NCBI RefSeq assembly: GCF_044762745.1
Contig: NZ_JBIWEX010000015.1
Span: 1 to 64,000, forward strand
DNA length: 64,000 nucleotides
Direction of reading: 5' to 3'
From: Psychrobacillus sp044762745
GTDB taxonomy: Bacteria > Bacillota > Bacilli > Bacillales_A > Planococcaceae
Numbering within the stretch: position 1 is the first letter of the stretch; each line of letters begins with the position of its first letter. Made by a program: the position numbers and the translations under genes. The notes beneath the pieces were generated by a model that was given only the letters and a program-made list of their open reading frames with translations, searched no databases and was not told where the DNA came from. Shown here piece after piece: positions 6,696-14,037 of the stretch.

Positions 6696-7565
6696 TTACA
6701 AAGAAATTTCGGATAGACACTTTTCAATACTCTTTTGAAGAGGTTTTAATTCAGAATTCGTATTCACTTTGATATAAAAACTTTTTAAGAATGTCTTACA
6801 GTTAAAATATAAGAACCAATACTCTTCTTCCTCTATCTGTTCTTTTTGATTCTTTAGTTCTATCGGTACATTTTGTAGTAATGTCTCTATTTCTTCTTGT
6901 TCCAATCCGTTATTTAACATTTCTAGTATAGGAATTAATATCCTTTCATCTTCATCGTGGACATAAACACTAGTTGAAACAAAAACCTTATTCCATAGTA
7001 CTTTTAATATTTCTATGTAAATTTTCTGATCTATTTTTGAATTTTTTACAAGTTCATCAACAGCGTCAGCTACATGAGCCATACTATGAGCCCAGCCTTT
7101 TACAGATATATATCCCCGTAAATCTTTCTCCAAGTTAATATAATCAATTAATCTATCTTTTATTTTAAACACCATATCTTGTGAGAGAAAGTTGTCTTCA
7201 TTATCCCTATATAGGATAAGTGCTATTAAAAGAGTAGTAAATGACCTTGTAAAAACAGTATCAGTTTCATATTCCCCAATTCCTTTAAATAATAAATCAC
7301 TTAAACACAATTCTAATAGTTCATTTAATAACTCCTGCTCCATTTGATTTTTTTCTATAATTAATTGATAAAAAGAGCTATAAATTAATTTGTCTCTAAG
7401 TTCCCAATCAGTTGAGCCGATATTCTCAACCATAGATTTAACTATACAAACCTTACTTTCTTCTTCCCAAGTTCTTTCCCCACTCTTAATTTCCATTAAG
7501 AATTTTTTAAGTTCATTCGCCTTCATTGGAACAGCGTTTTTATAACTTATTTCTAGCCTTTCCAT
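6696..7565 (-). CDS. DUF2785 domain-containing protein
   Basis: This protein of about 289 residues is mostly helical and rich in Glu, Leu and Lys. It matches the DUF2785 pattern in FTRSFTTLLIALILYRDNED and in VKGWAHSMAHVADAVDELVK, followed by HDEDERILIPI. The molecular function of the family is unknown. I place the start at ATG 7565, preceded by AAAGGAGTGGATG. The frame is open 31 codons further upstream, but that stretch runs through the palindromic spacer and is unlikely to be translated. It is a single-gene unit in the array. Confidence 0.85.
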   Translation of the reverse strand: MERLEISYKNAVPMKANELKKFLMEIKSGERTWEEESKVCIVKSMVENIGSTDWELRDKLIYSSFYQLIIEKNQMEQELLNELLELCLSDLLFKGIGEYETDTVFTRSFTTLLIALILYRDNEDNFLSQDMVFKIKDRLIDYINLEKDLRGYISVKGWAHSMAHVADAVDELVKNSKIDQKIYIEILKVLWNKVFVSTSVYVHDEDERILIPILEMLNNGLEQEEIETLLQNVPIELKNQKEQIEEEEYWFLYFNCKTFLKSFYIKVNTNSELKPLQKSIEKCLSEISL

Positions 7566-7587
7566 ATCATCCACTCCTTTTTTATTC

Positions 7588-7657
7588 CAATAAGAAAAAA
7601 TGTTGGCTTTGGCAACCCAGTGTTCTTTAACTAAAACACCTGTTAGTTGAATAAGCA
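7588..7657. repeat. Cassette-boundary element K
   Basis: The left arm tail is CCAATAAGAAAAAATG, the hairpin is GTTGGCTTTGGCAAC, and the right arm is TCTTTAACTAAAACACC plus TGTTAGTTGAATAAGC. It ends 6 bp from the GrpB stop codon. The left arm is shortened and lies against the ribosome site of the DUF2785 gene. Confidence 0.6.
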
Positions 7658-7662
7658 AATCG

Positions 7663-8208
7663 TTATTTTATCATTTGATCCGTAACTTTTTCTAATATCA
7701 TACTTATAAATTCTGTTTTACCTAACGTATAGGAAGTTCGGTCTTTTACTGTATTTGCTAAATTCCTTTTTAAGTTTTCATACTCAATTACGACTTGCGG
7801 GTTATTTCTCAAATAGTCTCTGAATACTAAATGTCTTGCAAGTTCTTTACTGTCTTTGTTACAAACATAGAGGTGATGCTCCATCCATCGTGTACTATTT
7901 CCATCCCATGGAGTATAAACATCCTTTCTACCAAATGCTTCTCTTCCGTAAAAGCTCCATTCTTCTTGGTGAAAATAACCTATGTTTTCAAGTCCCTGAA
8001 TTACATGAGGAAAAACATCGTAATTTTCTATTACAATATCTATATCCAATATTGGTTTTGCTCCAAGGCCCTGAACCGAAGTGCTTCCAACGTGTTCAAT
8101 ATCTATAATCAAATCATTTAAATACTTACTTAAAACTTGTTTCATTGATTGAAATATTTCTGACCATCGTTCATCAAATTTAGATACTACTATATCGGAA
8201 TGTGTCAA
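7663..8208 (-). CDS. GrpB/UPF0157 family nucleotidyltransferase-like protein
   Basis: This protein of about 181 residues has the GrpB signature: HVGSTSVQGLGAKPILDIDI near residue 40 (nucleotidyltransferase GS and D-x-D pattern), then ESWSFYGREAFG-like and HHLYVCNKDSKELARHLVFR, both family landmarks. The biochemical role is unproven. A TTG at 8208 follows GGGGGGAACTAGG and is preferred. An ATG at 8286 in the same frame overlaps the stop of the upstream alpha/beta hydrolase and cannot be excluded. With no boundary element between them, these two genes behave as one two-gene unit. Confidence 0.82.
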   Translation of the reverse strand: MTHSDIVVSKFDERWSEIFQSMKQVLSKYLNDLIIDIEHVGSTSVQGLGAKPILDIDIVIENYDVFPHVIQGLENIGYFHQEEWSFYGREAFGRKDVYTPWDGNSTRWMEHHLYVCNKDSKELARHLVFRDYLRNNPQVVIEYENLKRNLANTVKDRTSYTLGKTEFISMILEKVTDQMIK

Positions 8209-8282
8209 CCTAGTTCCCCCCTTATTTCTTACTATAAAACTTAACTTCCCCTTTAATTTAGTGTCTTTTCTATACAAAATAT

Positions 8283-9008
8283 TCAAGTGTTGTCGATTAA
8301 CCGTTTTATTGCACTAACTACTACTTCTGGTTCGTCATTCTGTATATAATGGGTACTATTTTCAGCAATTACGAATTCTCCATTTGAGGAAATTTCAAGA
8401 ATCTCTTTCTGCATTTCATTCCATAACCCTTGTGATTCCTTTGAATAATGAGCTTTCTTGCCCGCTGAAAGAACAATTAATGGGACATCCAGCATCTTTC
8501 TTGATTCCTTCACCTGTTTTAAGCTTTCCATAAACTCATCATAATTACCTTCGTAAACAAATTGCTTGTTGTATGCTTGTTGAAACTCTTGTGGCATCGT
8601 TGGGAGAAAAATTTCTCTATAATCTTCGGGTGTAGAATCGACCAATACAAGTCCACAAATTTCACTTTGATATTTAGTTGCGTACAGTCGTGTATTAACT
8701 CCACCAAATGAATGACCGACTAATATGTATGGGGGGATTATATTTGCTTGATTAAGAAGTTCATGCAATTCTCTTACCATCTCTTGACTCGTTCTTGAGT
8801 TAGAACTTGATTCACTTTTCCCAAGTCCTGCTCTATCATAAATGAGAACATCAGACAGCATTGATATATCAGTAATCACCGAATCCCAAGCCTTGGAAGT
8901 GTCTCCATACCCAGCATCCATTACAATAGTCGGTCTTCCCTTATTTTCTCCAACCAATTTAGCGTATAGTTTACAGTCACTTATCTGTACAAACATCTCT
9001 TTTGTCAT
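8283..9008 (-). CDS. Alpha/beta hydrolase
   Basis: This is a 241-residue single-domain alpha/beta hydrolase. An oxyanion-side segment VMDAGYGDTSKAWD is followed by LIYDRAGLGKSESS, the nucleophile elbow LVGHSFGG (Ser near residue 98), an acid region PLIVLSAG, and the catalytic His in IAENSTHYIQND. The class covers esterases, haloperoxidase-like enzymes and related hydrolases; the substrate is unknown. AGAGGGGACGG lies upstream of the ATG. It is directly followed by the GrpB gene, with adjacency or overlap at 8283-8286. Confidence 0.88.
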   Translation of the reverse strand: MTKEMFVQISDCKLYAKLVGENKGRPTIVMDAGYGDTSKAWDSVITDISMLSDVLIYDRAGLGKSESSSNSRTSQEMVRELHELLNQANIIPPYILVGHSFGGVNTRLYATKYQSEICGLVLVDSTPEDYREIFLPTMPQEFQQAYNKQFVYEGNYDEFMESLKQVKESRKMLDVPLIVLSAGKKAHYSKESQGLWNEMQKEILEISSNGEFVIAENSTHYIQNDEPEVVVSAIKRLIDNT

Positions 9009-9026
9009 TTAGTCCGTCCCCTCTTT

Positions 9027-9110
9027 TGTTAATCCTATTGGTTAAACAAGAAAAAAGAGCCATCTATACAGCTCATTGTCCTTCTACTAAAACACCTTGT
9101 TAAAGAAGAA
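9027..9110. repeat. Cassette-boundary element L (rightmost copy)
   Basis: The left arm is TTGTTAATCCTATTGG plus TTAAACAAGAAAAAA. A GAGC-ATCTATACA-GCTC-type stem follows, and then the right arm CCTTCTACTAAAACACC plus TTGTTAAAGAAGAAG. This is the last recognisable member of the family; none is seen rightward of about 9160. Confidence 0.55.
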
Positions 9111-9160
9111 GCCTATATTACATAAGAGTATTCTTTAGAATAAATCTTTAAAAAAACTGG

Positions 9161-9352
9161 TTACCCCATAAGTTCAGATATAATTTCAGAACTACCAGGC
9201 ATTAATAATATGAGGGAAGTAACTATGAATAACAGTCCAATAACAAACAACATAATAACTATTTTCACAGAAAGAGAAACGTTTTTGTTAATTGCACCTA
9301 GTATAAGAAAAACAATACCTATAAACAGTAAAACCAAATAATAAAAACCCAT
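9161..9352 (-). CDS. Small membrane protein, hypothetical
   Basis: This is a 63-residue protein that is almost entirely two transmembrane helices: YYLVLLFIGIVFLILGAI, then a short NKNVSLSVK loop, then IVIMLFVIGLLFIVTSLILL. A GGGGTGATAGG ribosome site immediately precedes the ATG. I do not recognise a family, and the size suits a small integral-membrane accessory protein. It overlaps by 34 bp another short hydrophobic frame upstream. Confidence 0.55.
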   Translation of the reverse strand: MGFYYLVLLFIGIVFLILGAINKNVSLSVKIVIMLFVIGLLFIVTSLILLMPGSSEIISELMG

Positions 9353-9617
9353 CCTATCACCCCATTCAAAACAATTAGAATACTTCTCAAAACCCAGGAA
9401 TATTCCTCTTCTGCTTTATACATTAACGTTATTCCTGATAAATAAGTTTCATTTATTGGGAAGATTACAAAAATAATAAACATGCTCCTTATTAAACTAA
9501 ACTGACCCGTTGGCCATCCATGCAGCAAAGTGTTGCAAATACAGAGCCAAGAATTGGACTTAATACTGATAAAATTTGAAATAAACTTCTAAGGATAATA
9601 CATAAGTTTAATGTCAT
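9319..9617 (-). pseudogene. Possible decayed membrane-protein gene
   Basis: Two consecutive short minus-strand frames are rich in hydrophobic residues. One runs from ATG 9617 to a stop at 9492 (41 residues, containing LFQILSVLSPILGSVFATL). The second starts at ATG 9483 and ends at 9319 (54 residues, containing SWVLRSILIVLNGVIGWVF). They could be fragments of one frameshifted membrane protein or two tiny genes. No family is recognised and ribosome sites are poor, so the call is tentative. Confidence 0.25.
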
Positions 9618-9648
9618 GTGAAAACCTATGATTTCTAGGAGGTGCAAA

Positions 9649-11001
9649 ATGGCGAAAAAAAAGACAGCGAATAACAGTAACAAGGATGCCAATCTTGCTT
9701 GGTGGCAATTATCTCTTATAGGGGTAGGGTGCATTATAGGATCGGGTTTTTTCTTGGCAACAAGTATTGCAATAAAAATGACGGGTCCTTCTGTTATATT
9801 CGCCTTTATAATGGCAGCGAGTGCAACTTATATTGTATTTGAAGCTCTCGGTAAAATGTCCGCTAAAGACCCACAAAAAGGGTCGTTTCGCACATACGCA
9901 AAAAAAGCATATGGACGTTGGGCTGGGTTTAGTAGTGGCTGGGTTTACTGGTGTTCAGAAATACTAATAATCGGCAGTCAGCTTACGGCAATTTCCCTTT
10001 TAACTAAACTTTGGTTTCCTGATGTTCACTTGTGGATATTTGCATTAATCTACGCAATTTGTGGACTTCTGATTCTTTTTATTGGAGCAAAAGCTTTTGG
10101 AAAATTAGAAAGTATTTTTGGTGTAATGAAAATTGCTGCTATTTTCATGTTTATTGTGATTGCCCTTTTGGCACTTACAGGAGTCATTGAAGGCAATCCA
10201 AAAGGAGAAGTTCCTAAATCTTTTCATGAGTTTTTCCCGAAAGGAGTCATCGGGTTTTGGAGTGCACTTTTGTTTGCCTTTTATGCACATGGAGGAATAG
10301 AAGTGATGGGGGTAATGGCTATTCATTTACGAAACAAGGAGGATGCTCCTAAGTCAGGACAAGTCATGATAGGATTGCTTGGATTAATCTATGTTACCGC
10401 TCTTTCTTTAGCGCTGTTACTGATACCATATACTTCATTTAAAGAGGACAAGAGTCCATTTGTTACGGCTTTATCCAGTTTTAATCTCGATTTTTTCCCA
10501 CATGTATTTACCGCAGCTATTATTATTGCAGGATTTTCAACAATGTCTGCTTCCCTGTTTTCAGTTACTACGATACTGACGACATTATCAGAGGAGGGAG
10601 ATGCGCCTGCTATTTTCAGCAAGCAAACGAAAAAGAAGTTCAAAATGCCTCTTCCTGCGATTGCGCTTACTTCCACAGGTCTTATAATTTCCATTGTTAC
10701 TTCTTTATTATTGCCTGATAAAGTGTATGAATATATAACCACTGCTGCAGCATTAATGTTGCTTTATAATTGGTTTTTCATTTTGATTATGTATCAAAGA
10801 TTAATCGAGCCGACTAAAGCTGATAAAGTGAAAAGAATAATAGGAATGATTCTCGTAGCCACGGCAGTAAGTGGTGCCCTTTTTCACGCAACAAGTCGAC
10901 CTGGATTTTTTATTAGTCTAGTTTTCATTTCAATTATTGCAATTGTGGTCTTATTATTGCGTAAAAGATGGAAAAAGGAAGAATCTCAAAATAGCGTATG
11001 A
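9649..11001 (+). CDS. Amino acid permease (APC family)
   Basis: This is a 450-residue APC-superfamily transporter with about 12 membrane segments. The first helix carries the substrate-binding signature VGCIIGSGFFLATS, and TM6 has LFAFYAHGGIEVMGVMA. The usual order of APC core helices is present, ending in a basic tail. It imports an amino acid with a coupling cation; specificity cannot be told. ATG 9649 follows AGGAGGTG at ideal spacing, so the in-frame ATG at 9628 is not used. The last 16 bp overlap the convergent LysE-type exporter gene. Confidence 0.9.
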   Translation: MAKKKTANNSNKDANLAWWQLSLIGVGCIIGSGFFLATSIAIKMTGPSVIFAFIMAASATYIVFEALGKMSAKDPQKGSFRTYAKKAYGRWAGFSSGWVYWCSEILIIGSQLTAISLLTKLWFPDVHLWIFALIYAICGLLILFIGAKAFGKLESIFGVMKIAAIFMFIVIALLALTGVIEGNPKGEVPKSFHEFFPKGVIGFWSALLFAFYAHGGIEVMGVMAIHLRNKEDAPKSGQVMIGLLGLIYVTALSLALLLIPYTSFKEDKSPFVTALSSFNLDFFPHVFTAAIIIAGFSTMSASLFSVTTILTTLSEEGDAPAIFSKQTKKKFKMPLPAIALTSTGLIISIVTSLLLPDKVYEYITTAAALMLLYNWFFILIMYQRLIEPTKADKVKRIIGMILVATAVSGALFHATSRPGFFISLVFISIIAIVVLLLRKRWKKEESQNSV

Positions 11002-11612
11002 TAAGCCTGGATGCCAAAGTATATTCCGAATGCAATCATGGAAAGGGAAGAAATTAAGGAGATAATGATTAGAAATCTGGTAGATAAGAATTTGCGGGCA
11101 CCACTTGATAAAAATGCCATTGTTGAATCCCATAATAGTATGCCTACTATAATAGCCAAACTAAAAGTAATTATTTGATTTGCTTGGAAATTTTGGGATG
11201 TTTCGGCTAGGACAGAGCCGTATATCCCCAGCCAAAAAAGGATCGTTAGTGGATTCAATAGGGATACGAGAAATCCAGACACTAATGATTGTCTAAGACG
11301 AATTCTTTTACCGGATTTCATATCTACCTTAATTTCATGAATTGTTAGTAGACTTTCTATTCCCGTATAAGTAAGCACAAAACAGCCAAACGACCAAAGA
11401 AATATTTTCATGTAAGGTGAATCGATAAATTGGCCAATACCAAAATAAACCATAATCATATACAAGACATCTGCCATTAAAGCTCCAAAACCAAAAATCC
11501 AAGCATGAAAAAAACCATTTTTAATGCCCGTATCTAATTGCGCAGCATTAACAGGCCCTATTGGTGCAGCTAGGGATATCCCTAAAAAGATATAAGTAAA
11601 TATTGAATTCAT
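10986..11612 (-). CDS. LysE/RhtB family amino acid exporter
   Basis: This is a 208-residue membrane protein with six hydrophobic segments and the LysE family N-terminal signature LAAPIGPVNAAQLDTGIKNG, followed by WIFGFGALMADVLYM and VSLLNPLTILFWLGIY. Members export amino acids such as lysine, homoserine or threonine. GGGGGGACTAG precedes the ATG. It is convergent with an importer-type APC permease, with the 3' ends overlapping by 16 bp, so an importer and an exporter are transcribed against each other with no terminator between them. Confidence 0.88.
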   Translation of the reverse strand: MNSIFTYIFLGISLAAPIGPVNAAQLDTGIKNGFFHAWIFGFGALMADVLYMIMVYFGIGQFIDSPYMKIFLWSFGCFVLTYTGIESLLTIHEIKVDMKSGKRIRLRQSLVSGFLVSLLNPLTILFWLGIYGSVLAETSQNFQANQIITFSLAIIVGILLWDSTMAFLSSGARKFLSTRFLIIISLISSLSMIAFGIYFGIQAYHTLF

Positions 11613-12178
11613 GGTCTAGTCCCCCCTTAACTTGATATCTATGTATCTTATTCAGAGGGAGTGTCTTGTACACCTAATTTAAGAAAAAATAAATCGACAT
11701 TCTACATCAACGACCAAGATCAAAATCTTTGATTTTCTTAGCGAGCAGGTTGAATTATTAAACAGGAAAAAATTACTAATTACCCCCCAAATCCTCTTAT
11801 TCTCGAGAAGACTCCAAAAGCATATTAATGTAAAATTTTTTTCAAAAGATGGCATACTTTTTTCGTGAGAAATGGCTTCAGCCTTTGTTCTGTCGCTTTA
11901 CCCAAGATTCAGAGCCAATTATAGATGGATGCCCATTCGTTTTTATAAAACATGAGTAATATGTTAGATAGCTAAGAAGTATTCACCCCCAGGTTGTGTG
12001 CTTCTCAGTTATTTTTTTGCACCTAATAATTCTTACTTTAGTACTTATTTCAATCGCACTACGAATTAAACTTTGCTATACATTTAACTTAAAATTTCCA
12101 TACAAATGAATAATCTTTTATACTCTGCACATCCTAGTCCCTGTATGAAAAAATTACAAATTGTTAGGGAGTGCAATT
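11613..12178. other. Intergenic region, 566 bp, no gene seen
   Basis: It lies between the divergent LysE and DUF3231 genes. It holds the left copy of a diverged direct repeat (11851-11914) and is otherwise AT-rich with frequent stops in all frames. No RNA gene is recognised. Confidence 0.5.
11851..11914. repeat. Direct repeat flanking the DUF3231 gene, left copy
   Basis: GGCATACTTTTTTCGTGAG, then AATGGCTTCAGCCTTTGTTC and TG, then AGATTCAGAGCC. The same order of blocks recurs at 12861-12927 at roughly 70 percent identity by eye. Confidence 0.55.
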
Positions 12179-12688
12179 ATGGGAATATTAAGTGGAAATC
12201 CAAAGGATAAACCGTTACATTATGGTGAAGTGTTCGGTATCTGGACAAATCTGGCTACAAACAATGGATTGATAGCTGCTTATCAAACATTTTTTAATCA
12301 CACAGGTGATAAGGAATTAGAAAAGATTATTGAAGAATCAATTCAATGTATGAAAGATGAAAACAAGCAACTAGAAGTAATATTAAAAATAAATGGTATA
12401 GCACTTCCTCCTGCACCTCCTGAACGACCGGTTGCAAGAATAGAGGACATTCCTCCTGGTGCAAGATTTAACGATCCTGAAATCAGCGCTTCACTTTCAA
12501 TGAATATAGCTGCAGGTTTAGTTGCTTGCAGTCAAGCTATGGGAATGTCAATTAGGGAAGATATCGGTTTAATGTATGGTCAATTCCATCTGAATAAAGC
12601 TCAACTAGGTGCCAAATTGTTACGATTGAATAAAAGTAAAGGTTGGCTTATTCCTCCACCACTACATGTAGATTTTCCTGATAAGTAA
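12179..12688 (+). CDS. DUF3231 family protein
   Basis: This is a 169-residue protein starting MGILSGNPKDKPLHYGEVFG, with helical segments LATNNGLIAAYQTFFNHTGD and MNIAAGLVACSQAMGMSIRE. It matches the single-repeat form of DUF3231, a Bacillales family with ferritin-like helical character often seen in spore-formers; function is unproven. AGGGAGTG lies before ATG 12179, so the upstream in-frame ATG at 12161 is rejected. It stands alone between two copies of a direct repeat (11851-11914 and 12861-12927). Confidence 0.85.
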   Translation: MGILSGNPKDKPLHYGEVFGIWTNLATNNGLIAAYQTFFNHTGDKELEKIIEESIQCMKDENKQLEVILKINGIALPPAPPERPVARIEDIPPGARFNDPEISASLSMNIAAGLVACSQAMGMSIREDIGLMYGQFHLNKAQLGAKLLRLNKSKGWLIPPPLHVDFPDK

Positions 12689-12860
12689 CTAAAATACCTA
12701 TTCAGAAATGAGGAACTATACTTGTATTATTACAAAGAGGAACTCATAAAAATTATTACATCAACCAGATCCTGAAGCTGCACGTGTGATGCAAGAGATT
12801 TTGGGTGGTCATTAGAAGATTCTCACCATATTTAGTTTTCAGCCATCCGGTGTATCCATT

Positions 12861-12927
12861 GGCATACTTTTTCCAAGGGGAGTGGCTTTAGCCTTTGTTC
12901 TGCTGACTTCAACTGAGCTTCAGACCC
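12861..12927. repeat. Direct repeat flanking the DUF3231 gene, right copy
   Basis: GGCATACTTTTTCCAAGGGG, then AGTGGCTTTAGCCTTTGTTC and TG, then GAGCTTCAGACCCC. Same orientation as the copy at 11851. Confidence 0.55.
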
Positions 12928-13221
12928 CATAATCTGTCCACATATTAGTGCTTATAACAAAACTTGTCGCACTGCTGCGTTTGTTTAAGTGCATTCCTTC
13001 ACAATCTCTGCGCTTGTTTTAGTATAAATATTCAGAAAACCTTATAACTTAAAAGAAGAAATGATAAACATTCTATTTATTGGTAAATATTATTAGATCA
13101 AGCCGCACTAATAATTAATACCAAAATGTAAACATACACCAGTTGTTGTATCCCAACAATTCGAATTACATTATGCTATAAAAATTTTAATAAAAATATA
13201 AGCAAATCCCCAAGTAAGAAT

Positions 13222-13263
13222 AAAAATGACTATCAAATCGGCTTACAATTTGATAGTCATTTT
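13222..13263 (-). terminator. Terminator downstream of the NifU-like gene
   Basis: AAAATGACTATCAAA and TTTGATAGTCATTTT pair around CGGCTTACAA. T-rich flanks on both sides make it potentially bidirectional. Confidence 0.75.
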
Positions 13264-13306
13264 AAATTACATTTTTAATGTTTGTTATTGGCCCTGCTGA
13301 ATCAAG

Positions 13307-13540
13307 TTAAAATACTTGCTCTACTTCTACTACTCCAGGTACTTCTTCTAAAAGAGCGCGTTCAATACCTGCTTTTAATGTAATCGTTGAACTTGGGCAA
13401 GTTCCGCAAGCTCCAAGAAGGCGTAGTTTTACAATACCGTCTTCCACGTCTACAAGCTCACAATCTCCCCCATCACGTAGTAAAAATGGGCGCAATTTAT
13501 CTAAAACTTCTTGAACTTGTTCATTCATTGTATCAGTCAT
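13307..13540 (-). CDS. yutI: NifU C-terminal-domain Fe-S scaffold/carrier (YutI-like)
   Basis: This is a 77-residue protein consisting of one NifU C-terminal domain. LDKLRPFLLRDGGDCELVDV leads to the cluster-binding CGTC in LLGACGTCPSSTITLKAG. Members (Nfu type) carry or transfer Fe-S clusters to target enzymes. AAAGGAGTCGATAG precedes the ATG. It is divergent from yuzD, as in the B. subtilis yut/yuz region. It could cooperate functionally with the SUF system and LipA encoded elsewhere in this window; that link is inference. Confidence 0.9.
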   Translation of the reverse strand: MTDTMNEQVQEVLDKLRPFLLRDGGDCELVDVEDGIVKLRLLGACGTCPSSTITLKAGIERALLEEVPGVVEVEQVF

Positions 13541-13623
13541 ATCTATCGACTCCTTTCATTATAATCATTATAATATCAGTAAGGGAAAAAATCCAATAAA
13601 GAATATGAAGGAGCTAAACGTCG

Positions 13624-13956
13624 ATGAAACCTCAAGCGTTAAATATAGAAATTTATGGAGCGGATATAGTGTGCGCCAGTTGCGTAAATGCACCATCCTC
13701 CAAGGATACTTACGAATGGCTTCAAGCAGCAATTGACCGTAAATTTCCAACAAACGAAGTAACGTTTACGTACATTGATATCGATCAGCCAATTGAGAAT
13801 AATAGACAACAAGATATAGCAAATCGAATCGTAGAAGATGAGTTTTTCTACCCACTAGTGATGATTAATGAAGAAGTGATCGGTGAAGGTTATATTCAAC
13901 TAAAGCCAGTATATGCTGCACTTGAGAAATATGGGTATGTAAGTGAAGCAGAATAA
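13624..13956 (+). CDS. yuzD: YuzD family protein (DUF1462, thioredoxin-like fold)
   Basis: This is a 110-residue protein starting MKPQALNIEIYGADIVCASC. A CASC motif sits near residue 17, followed by VNAPSSKDTYEWLQAAIDRKF and DEFFYPLVMINEEVIGEGYI, which together look thioredoxin-like. Function is not established. GAAGGAGCTAAACG precedes the start. It is divergent from the NifU-like gene and ends at a strong terminator shared with convergent yutJ. Confidence 0.85.
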   Translation: MKPQALNIEIYGADIVCASCVNAPSSKDTYEWLQAAIDRKFPTNEVTFTYIDIDQPIENNRQQDIANRIVEDEFFYPLVMINEEVIGEGYIQLKPVYAALEKYGYVSEAE

Positions 13957-13991
13957 TGGAGTAAGGAAGTTCAATTGATGGTTCATTATTC

Positions 13992-14036
13992 AAAAAACTT
14001 CGAAGCAGTTTTTTTACATCGCTTCGAAGTTTTTTT
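13992..14036. terminator. Bidirectional terminator between yuzD and yutJ
   Basis: ACTTCGAAGC (13997-14006) and GCTTCGAAGT (14021-14030) form a perfect 10-bp stem flanked by an A-run and a T-run. It serves both convergent genes. Confidence 0.85.
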
Positions 14037-14037
14037 G

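Larger units (their letters stand above)
12689..13306. other. Intergenic region, 618 bp
   Basis: It contains the right copy of the direct repeat and a terminator at 13222-13263. A 21-codon orphan frame (12753-12815) ends VMQEILGGH and may be the tail of a lost gene. Nothing else is identifiable. Confidence 0.5.

Noticed and set aside
7566..7658. N-terminal extension of the DUF2785 protein
   Set aside because: It runs through the palindromic boundary element, and a proper ribosome site precedes ATG 7565.
640..9160. A true class-type integron with integrase
   Set aside because: No integrase gene, attI site or Pc promoter is visible in the window. The elements only resemble attC in layout, so the array is reported as integron-like and not as an integron.
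12753..12815. Short frame ending PDPEAARVMQEILGGH
   Set aside because: Only 21 codons after a stop, with no start codon. It may be the tail of a lost gene but cannot be identified.
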